DNA from: Alopecurus myosuroides
Taxonomy: Eukaryota > Streptophyta > Magnoliopsida > Poales > Poaceae
DNA length: 64,000 bases
Direction: 5' to 3'
NCBI GenBank assembly: GCA_028641055.1
Contig: CM054058.1
Span: forward strand, 238,624,187-238,688,186
The notes under the pieces were generated by a model. The model made no database searches, had not been told where the DNA came from, and saw nothing but the letters and a program-made list of their open reading frames with translations. The translations under genes were made by a program, and so were the position numbers. Within the stretch, counting starts at the first letter, position 1, and the number at the start of each line of letters is the position of its first letter. This document shows, piece by piece, positions 57,160-64,000 of the stretch.

Positions 57160-58241
57160 CGCCACGGTAAAACAACGCCAGGACCTCTCTCCGTGAGGGT
57201 CTCATGGAGCTTCTCAACAGGTGTGCCACATGGCCGCGAGAGCTTCTACTCACACAAGTGGGAGCCCCGTTCCGGCGGGAAAACTTTATTTCTTGAGGGC
57301 GCCACAAGGCCACTACATCCTCGAGATATGCACCTAAACTCGTGCAATTATCAGCCCCTTGACGATGGGAGTCCCGCGTCCGCACGATGACGTCAAGTGC
57401 CTCTTGGGGGACCACAAGGTCGCGACATCCCCAAGTGTTTTGTAATGGAAAGTCTCACCCTAGCAGTAAAGCCTAGACCATTTCCTCTAACTGCACTTGT
57501 CACCTCGACAAGCGTTTTTCTCTTCAGAAGTGCGCGTTTGTTATTTCCTCTCAAGGACACCTCGCGAGCGAGGGATGGGATCGGTACCCGTGCACGAGTG
57601 AGACCCAATAAGATTAAACACAAGTGTCATAGATCTGTCTAAACGGGTCGCTACCGTGCACGACACCTCACCAAAGTCCTTGGTGCTGACTCCCTCACGA
57701 GGCATCCACTAGGGAAACAACTACCACACATTTATGTTCCCTGTAGGAAAAACTGCCCCCCTCATGAGGCAAAAAACGAAGTCCTCCGCGAGGAACGCAA
57801 AATACCTCCACAAGGAATCAACATGAGGCATATTGAAGGAACACCTACAGACACATGCCTCTCCTCGCCAAGGGCCACAAGGCTACGTCCAAAAAAGATA
57901 AGTACCACACCTCTTCTCTATCGCCTCTAGAGGCCTTTTTCAGAAGTAATCCCGAGAACCCCACTAACACACAAAACGATTGCCAAGAAGAAAGAGCGTA
58001 CTTTTTAATCTAATATTCCATTCATGAGATACATCTCAACACACAAACATGTTGCAGATCTGTTACAGGCCAAAAGGGACGCAAAAGCTCGGAGAAGGCC
58101 GAGGGAACCCGTCTCACCACAGCTACGAGATATGGACGGCCGAGGAGAAGGCCGAGGACCCAGAAGAGGAAGGAAAGCTGTAGGCCGAGATGATCAAGCT
58201 TTCCCTCTGGACGAAGGCACTCAAGACCCGACCGAGTCGGA
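57160..58241. other. Non-coding 3' region of element C
   Basis: No supported frame. CTC(A/G)(C/T)GAGG-type words recur (CTCACGAGG, CTCGCGAG, CTCATGAGG), a compositional feature of this element also seen in its LTR. It ends at the solo LTR target duplication. Confidence 0.55.
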
Positions 58242-58246
58242 CTCGC

Positions 58247-59855
58247 TGATGGAGTGTACACACACGTTCATTGGGACACCCCAAGAGGAAAGTATGAAGA
58301 GTGCAGCAGCAAGTTTCCCTCAGAAAGAAACCAAGGTTGAATCGACCAGTAGGACGAAGGAGTAACTTCAGAAGGTTGAAGCAGCTGAGATGGCAGGCGC
58401 ACTACCGGTTCAGCAGCAACGTGGAACCTACACAACGCAATCAAATCACTTTTCCCCAACGAAGCAGTGAGGTTGTCAATCTCATCGGTTTTTCTGAATA
58501 CAAAGAGGTTAAACGTATGGTGTGGAAAACAGTATGAAAATAGCAGGAACAGTATGAGAGCAGATGAAAGCAGCAGGTGTTTTATCAGTATGAGGAAAAA
58601 GGATCGAGGTCCACAGTTCATTAGTGGTGTCTCTCCGTGAAAGATAAATAACATGCGTGGTGAACAAGTTACAGCTGGGCAATTGATAGAAATGAAGACT
58701 ACACCATAGTGCATATGCAAGACATAAAGATTACTATGTAATTCATGCGGGCATTACAACAAAATATATAGACCGTTATCCAACTGCATCTATGACTAAA
58801 AATCCACCCTCTGAATATCATCTGAACAAACTTGGGTATTAAGTTGCAAGCAACAGATAATCACAGTAAGCAAAGTGTGTAATGTAAACAATAACATCAT
58901 CCTTAGAAAAGGCATTGTTGTTTTCTCCCTAATGGCAACAACACATCCTCCATCCGTCACGTTTCTGTCACTTGAGCACAGATGAAAAGGAGGCATGAAC
59001 CCGCTATCGAGCATAAATACTCCCTCTTGGAGTTACTAGCATCTACTTGGCCAGAGCATCTACTAATAACGGAGAGCATGAAAGATCATAAATAACATAA
59101 GCATGAAGATAACATGATAGATTGATAATCAGAAGACATAGAATTCAACATTCATCAGATCCCAGCAAACACAACATGTAGCATTACATAAAGATGATCT
59201 TGATCATGTTAGACAGCTCACAAGATCTAAACATGAGGTACAAAGAGGAGAGAACAACCATCTAGCAACTGCTATGAACCCGTAGTCCAGGGATGAACTA
59301 CTCACGCATCACTTCGGAGGAGGGCATGGTGGTGTAGACCCCTCCGGTGATTATTTCCCCCTCCGGAAGGGTGCCGGGGAGAGCTCCAGAACCCTCCCGG
59401 TCTCGGGATGATGGTGACGGCGGCCTCGGATGTTTCTCGGGTAAAAGTGGTCTCCTCCTAGGGTTTATGTCTCGGGGGATTAAATAGGCGAAAGGGCAAA
59501 GGCGGTAGAGCCCAGGGGGGCCCACACCACCCCTCAACGCGGCCAAGGGGGGAGGCGCACCACCCTATGGTGTGGGCCCCCTGAGGTCCCCCCTCCGGGT
59601 CTCTTCGGGACTTCGTGGAACCTTCAGGAATTCTAAGACTTTCGGGTTTTAGATTTTCCAATTCCGAGAATATTTCCATAACAACTTTTCTGAAACTAAA
59701 AACAGCAGAAAACAGGGAACTGGCTTTGTGGCATCTTGTCAATAGTTAGTTCGGAAAATCGATAAAAATGACATAAAGTGTATAGCAAACATGTGGGAAA
59801 AAATAAGAAAACAACATGGAACATCAAAAATTAAGGACACGTTTATGACGTATCA
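58247..59855 (-). mobile_element. Solo LTR of the A family
   Basis: 1,609 bp, starts TGATGGAGTG and ends GACGTATCA on the plus strand, aligned along its whole length with the A LTRs, with perfect target duplication CTCGC (58242-58246 and 59856-59860). No internal sequence remains, which is the signature of recombination between two LTRs of one copy. Confidence 0.92.
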
Positions 59856-59894
59856 CTCGCCGTCCTCCACCTTGATGCCCGAGGAGTCTTCCTT

Positions 59895-60308
59895 CTACTC
59901 CTCATCGTCATCGTCGTCCTCACCATCGTCGCTGCTCCCACTTTCGACGTAACACACCTCGCGCTCGCCACGACGCCCGAAGACCTTCACGAAGAGCTTG
60001 TCCATCCCATCAAAATAGAAGTGGAGGACCTGGCTCTCCTCCAGTCTTTGAGCGCGAGCAAATTTCTTCCACATGTGCGCCAACGACACATTGCCGCCGG
60101 AGCAAAACTCCACGGCCGCCCACCAGTGACCGTTGATGCACCGCACCACTTGCAGCCAGAGCCCTCTAGGTGGGTTGCAGTCAATCGTCCTCGCAAAAGA
60201 GTCCGGAAGCTTCAGTCGGCTACGGAGGCGGCCACAGAGCCCCACCAGGAACTCGTGCGCTAGCACGCACGTGTCCTTTGCCCAATGGGGAATGGGATTC
60301 ACCGCCAC
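59895..60308 (-). pseudogene. Antisense B3-like ORF in the 3' region of element C
   Basis: About 137 codons on the strand opposite to C's pol, without a convincing ATG (the frame is open a little further upstream, also without ATG). A segment HMWKKFARAQRLEESQVLHF followed by YFDGMDKLFVKVFG resembles the second half of a plant B3 DNA-binding fold (W-x-x-F..., then ...L-x-F-x-x-D...F-x-V-x-F). The C-terminus is a run of Asp/Glu. Similar B3-like frames are known to me from grass retrotransposon 3' regions. The solo LTR insertion at 58247 lies just downstream. Likely a decayed accessory gene. Confidence 0.5.
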
Positions 60309-60856
60309 GCCACGGCCGCGGGACGCCCGAGCACCACGTCCAGGGCGTCTTATGGGTCTCTCCTCGGCACGAGCCCCAGCCCCCAGACCCCTTCAGCACA
60401 TCAGTAGCCGTCAGCGCCATCCCCGCTACGTCTCGGGGCTGCGTCCTAGTCCGTCGGCGAACCATGGCCTCGCCCACCACAAGCCATGCGCGATTTGTTC
60501 CTTTCATGGGGGAGAAGGAAGAGAAAAAGTAGAAGGGAGCTAGTGTGAAAATGGCACCCATGAGGGAGCGGAGTGTCCCCCATTTATCCCCGAGTTTAGG
60601 GCTCCTCCACGACCGGTCCGCCTCCTCGATTGCCTGGGTATCGAAGAGAGGAAGCGCGCCCCAATGAGGGATGGGACCTGACGCCAAGGAGGTGACTGCT
60701 CAGTGGCACCGCGTCACAACAGTTATTACTATGGGACGTTTCTGCCACGTCCTGGGAAATCGTGGGTCTCTCCCACGAACTGTCGCACCACGTGCCGCGG
60801 CTGGCCCTATAGCGGTTGGGCCCATGCCGCTTCGCCTCCTCCATATGCATGCCCAT
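60309..60856. other. 3' region of element C, no gene
   Basis: GC-rich sequence with overlapping frames on both strands and no recognisable protein. Could contain an upstream exon of the B3-like ORF, but I cannot place splice sites. Confidence 0.4.
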
Positions 60857-60874
60857 CACGGGCCCGGGTGCTAC
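60857..60874 (+). other. Polypurine tract of element C
   Basis: CACGGGCCCGGGTGCTAC directly before the 3' LTR. It keeps the GG..GCTAC end shared with B, D and E. Confidence 0.6.
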
Positions 60875-61785
60875 TGTCGGACCCGTGGATACCCGGGTAT
60901 CACGACTCGTCTGTTGCGTCCTAGCCCAATAGGCGCAACAGAAGCATCCGTCGGGTTGTCTCGCGAAGCAAACTCCGTCACGAGGGTTTCAACCCGCCCC
61001 CACCCCCCCACCCCCCGCGCGAGGCGCTGGTGATAAGGTATTTACCATACTGTAGGCATTCATTCTCCCTTCTCTAGAGAGGAGCTCTACATCGAGCCCT
61101 TCGCTTCTCTCCAGAGGAGAATTCCCTCAGGAGGGAACATCCTATGTGAGGGTGACGCCCGCGTCTCTACACTGTGACGATAGCGCCACAGGGCGACAGA
61201 GCCACTTTAGCCGCAGTTGTCATTCTCTTGTATAAAGAGCAAGCTGCGGTTGCATGCGCCAAAGCACCACCCGAGGCTTTCCTATTTGGTGCAAGGAGAC
61301 CGGTACGACGCTACAAGATGGAGGAAACGTCATCTTGAGTCCCTAGTACAATGCCATGGACGGTGGAGCTGTCCTCAACGACCAAGACCGACATGCGCCG
61401 TAAAGCTCCACATGTCCCCCTCTTGGCACCTTGTGGTGACCCTTTCTCACCAAGAATGAGTGAGAAGGAGGCCCAAATGCCGGTACACAAGAAGCCCATT
61501 GGCTTCCATAGCAGGGATGGCCCAATTCACGCAGAGCCTCCCTAGTATGAACCAAGCACAAGCTCTCACCTTGTACTATATGCAACACGGTGCAATCCGT
61601 CAGACAAGCAGGAGTAGGGTTTTACACCGCAAGGTGGCCTGAACCTGGGTAAACTCCCCATGTCACCATTGTTGCTTGCCTCGAGCTTTCGTCATGAGAC
61701 CTCATGAAATGTGCAGCGAGCGTAGTTAGCCCCCAGTGTTCTAACCTCCTGAGGGTATATGTCTTTGACAGACCACTCTCCGACA
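60875..61785 (+). repeat. 3' LTR of element C
   Basis: Starts TGTCGGACCCGTGG and ends CTCTCCGACA; 911 bp against about 846 bp for the split 5' copy, mainly through indels such as the C-rich run at 60993-61016. It is followed by CTATG, the imperfect target duplication. Confidence 0.88.
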
Positions 61786-61790
61786 CTATG

Positions 61791-61915
61791 AACTAGATAA
61801 TTAATTATATTGAACGGTTAGAGATGATTAAAAGTAAACGGACCAGCGAGCAAGTGATGATTAAAAGTAAGTGAATAGGGTTGTATTCAATGAGGAAAAT
61901 AGGACCGGGGGCCAT
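61791..61915. other. Short spacer between elements C and F
   Basis: 125 bp of AT-rich DNA with a repeated GATGATTAAAAGTAA word (about 61823 and 61856). Nothing else is seen. Confidence 0.5.
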
Positions 61916-62432
61916 TGACGTGGGGATGACTTCCAGGCCTATCGGATGAGCCTACCCGGTTTAAGGCCCAATACCAAAGCCCGACATTAGAGGCTACCTC
62001 GTGGTTCTAGAAGGTCCATCCATGGCCCACCTGCAAGACTTGCGGATCAAGATAGAAAGGTTCCACCGACTAGAGGTAGGGTTTGTACCCCCCCCCCCCA
62101 CACACACACACACACACGGGTACAGTCTTGAGTCCCAGCAATCTATATAAGGGCTAGGAGAACCACCCAAGGGGGGACATCCAAACTAGGGTTTACACCA
62201 TAGAAGCCGCACCTCGAAATCCAATCTCTCGACCTTCGCATCCGCCATTGTAACCAAACAACATAATACACAGACAGACAAGCAGGAGTAAGGGTATTAC
62301 CTCTAGAAGGGCCCCGAACCTTGGTAAAATCGTGCCCCCCGTTAGCCGTCGAGTCCACCGGCGCCTACATTGTTCCTCTACTCGAAACCCTACTGGCTCA
62401 CCCGAAAGATTTGTTGATATGAGTCGTCGACA
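61916..62432 (+). repeat. 5' LTR of element F
   Basis: 517 bp. TATATAA at 62144-62150. Contains a microsatellite, 12 C followed by (CA)9, at 62088-62117. Confidence 0.85.
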
Positions 62433-64000
62433 ATTGGCGTCGTCTGTGGGAATGGGAAGCGCTAGATCCACGGCCTCATGGGCTTCTGCACCAAGCTTCA
62501 ACTGGAGCCCGGAATCTTCGGCTCCTTTAGATCCAATCCGCTTCGGGTCGTTCATCTACACGCCCCACTTGTCAGAATCTCGCCCGGCGTTCACCGGTCT
62601 TCAGGAGGACGTCAACATGACGTTCGGCAACCTCCACTTCCGTGCCAGAAAGGAGGGGATCCTGCGCTTCCCCGACTCTAGTACGCTAGACGAATCTGAC
62701 ACTGAGTCCGTCTCGAGCACGGCGACCCAAGAATCACCGCTCAGCGACGCCGATCCAAACTCGGAGTCTAGCGACAGCTCCTTCCACCGCAAAAGGCTCG
62801 ACTTCCAAAATATCGCGACTGAAGAACCCGCCGAACTCGGCGGGAACCATTGGCTTGCATCAAGGGCTCACAAGCCATATCTGGCCCATGTGTGCATGGC
62901 CGATCCATTCAAAGAACTCGTCGAAACAGAGACTAGCCTGGCGGCAAGGCAGCAGATCCGTGTCTCGCGGGCCGCCTGGAACAAGGCAAAAACGGCGGCA
63001 CGGAAGAGCCAACCACTGGCACCCGGGGCTACATAGGAAGACTTGACATCATATCATTATTTCTTGTCGCTAAAAAGTCAAGAGATGGCAAATACCCGCA
63101 AGCAACTCGACGTGCGTCAGCTCGCGGCCGATGCTGCGAGTGTGCGACGGGCAGCGCTCTCCAAAACTCGCGACTCAACGGGAGAACAACCTCTCAAGAA
63201 AGGAAAACACACCTCTAGGACTGCTCGCATGAATCAAGAGGCCCTCAGCGAGATCTCCGGGACCATAGATACCTTGTTCATGCACGTCGACAAGGAGGGC
63301 AACATGCACCCGACAACTCCTGTCGCCGCGGTCCTGGGCGCCACTACCTACTTACAGGTAATCCAGCTGCCACGAAACGACCCCCGTGTAGTGCAGCATC
63401 GCCAAGTCCAAAGGGGGCTAGGTCTGGCCGGAGCGGCAATCGCTGCCCAAAACCACAAGAAAACAGCCGCCCCGGAAGCCGCGACACTTCAGACAGACAA
63501 AACACCTCGCGGACGCGAGAGTACATCGCCTAGAAGAGGAGACAAAGAATCGCCCTGCCGTCACAGGGGTAAGGAAGCACGAAGCCGTGGCGACAGCCCG
63601 CATAGCGACGATGATAGCCTGCGGCACCGCGACGACAGCCCGCGACATCACGGAGGCCGGTCGAGACATCGCGATGAAGAACCGCACAGTGGCCACGACT
63701 CGCGACACCGCAGCAGGGAGCCACGACGGGGAAACAGTCGCGACCGCGCCTCTTGCGACGCTTGAGACGATATCACCGAAAGCAAGGTCGACAGGGCCCG
63801 CGCACGCAGGAACCTCGCCCGCTCACTATCTACCTCCTCTGACAAGGAAGCTTGCAGCGGGATGTGCTTCAGCAGCAGCATTCGCGAGGCACCAATGCCC
63901 AAGAGATTCAAGCTCACTTCGGAGGTCCCGAAGTACGACGGCTCGCAAGAACCTAGGACCTGGCTCTCGGACTACCCGACCATGGTAAAGTGCCAGCGCG
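62419..64000 (+). pseudogene. gag: Partial gag of element F with two nonsense codons
   Basis: The frame from the ATG at 62419 is collinear with B Gag. N-terminal motif SRPAFTGLQEDVNMTFGNLHF, then a helical region. TAG at 63034-63036 stands where B has Gln (AGATQEDLTAYHY against PGAT-stop-EDLTSYHY, CAG to TAG). An Arg/Ser/Asp/His-rich tract (about 63500-63760) follows, then TGA at 63763-63765 where B has DAR (CGA to TGA). The frame continues through AREAPMPKRFKL-like sequence (SIREAPMPKRFKLTSEV) and WLSDYPTMVKCQR to the window end. Both stops are C-to-T changes, the pattern expected from deamination of methylated cytosines in silenced elements. Confidence 0.88.
62435..62451 (+). other. Primer-binding site of element F
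   Basis: TGGCGTCGTCTGTGGGA two bases after the LTR, related to the TGGCGCCGACCGTGGGG site of B with several differences. Confidence 0.7.

Larger units (their letters stand above)
26218..61785 (+). mobile_element. Element C: old Tat-lineage LTR retrotransposon hosting three insertions
   Basis: Plus-strand element. The 5' LTR is 26218-26936 plus 39747-39873 (split by B), and the 3' LTR is 60875-61785. Both start TGTC(G/A)GACCCGTGG and end CTCTCCGACA. Target duplication CTGTG (26213-26217) / CTATG (61786-61790), one transition apart. Subtracting B, D, the solo LTR and their duplications leaves about 9.0 kb. Order: LTR, primer site, gag, protease, amber, RT, RNase H, integrase (split by D), 3' region with an antisense B3-like ORF, LTR. 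Coding parts are broken by stops and shifts. It is the oldest of the plus-strand nest because it contains the others. Confidence 0.88.
61916..64000 (+). mobile_element. Element F: 5' part of a Tat-lineage retrotransposon, cut by the window end
   Basis: LTR 61916-62432 (TGACGTGGGG to GTCGTCGACA), primer site, then gag to the end of the window. LTR layout and Gag sequence resemble B (shared CTATATAAGG-GCTAGGAGA and AGGGCCCCGAACCT in the LTR), so it is a related but distinct family. The other LTR would lie beyond position 64000. Confidence 0.88.

Noticed and set aside
59298..59742. ORFs within the solo LTR
   Set aside because: They lie in the GC-rich block of the LTR, are not conserved between the three LTR copies, and have no domain.
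60220..60687. 155-codon minus-strand ORF overlapping the B3-like frame
   Set aside because: It has an ATG but no recognisable motif, and it competes with the B3-like frame, which has clear domain-like text. It might include an upstream exon, but this cannot be shown.
63034..63036. In-frame TAG in F gag as a recoding site
   Set aside because: It is in the middle of Gag at a Gln codon conserved in B, not at the protease/RT junction, so it is a private nonsense change.

Overview
The window is plant nuclear DNA from a grass, most likely a Pooideae species (wheat/barley/oat/ryegrass side). Reasons: the one host gene is a SWEET2b-type sugar transporter with the usual grass exon layout; one repeat family resembles the Sabrina-like (Athila-related) LTR retrotransposons I know from Triticeae; the rest is nested Ty3/gypsy elements of the Tat lineage. 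There are no bacterial-type operons, CRISPR arrays or rRNA/tRNA genes.

Layout. 1-4267: gene-bearing end with a six-exon SWEET2b gene on the minus strand (1660-2870) and AT-rich intergenic DNA. 4268-25490: old minus-strand Tat element E (about 13.3 kb of its own sequence), holding element A (5322-12687, Sabrina-like, no visible gag-pol, TSD ACGTA) and a 542-bp hAT-type MITE (18375-18916, 8-bp TSD). 25491-26217: short flank. 26218-61785: old plus-strand element C (about 9 kb own sequence, imperfect TSD CTGTG/CTATG), split by three later insertions: Tat element B in its 5' LTR (26937-39741, TSD CTCCC), Tat element D in its integrase (44699-56820, minus strand, TSD CTTGC) and a solo LTR of the A family in its 3' region (58247-59855, TSD CTCGC). 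61916-64000: 5' part of a sixth element F (LTR, primer site, gag with two stops), cut by the window end.

How the genes work together. B and D are near-complete retrotransposons: LTR promoter, primer-binding site, Gag-protease, then reverse transcriptase-RNase H-integrase, polypurine tract, LTR. In all four Tat-type elements where the protease/reverse transcriptase junction can be read (B, C, D, E) an amber codon sits at the same place with the context A-UAG-G. In the intact elements it is the only thing separating gag-pro from pol in one frame, which suggests programmed readthrough. Between pol and the 3' LTR, on the opposite strand, B and D each carry a spliceable six-exon gene of nearly equal length (782 and 788 codons) with its own TATA box, the same last three intron phases, a plant 'putative gypsy type transposon' N-terminal domain and coiled-coil exons. 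E carries a decayed relative. The two LTR copies of B differ by one single-base indel as far as I can see, so B is very young and its sense and antisense genes are open.

Limits: all alignments were done by eye. Splice sites were inferred from GT-AG signals plus phase bookkeeping, without transcripts. Family names come from recognised motifs, not searches.
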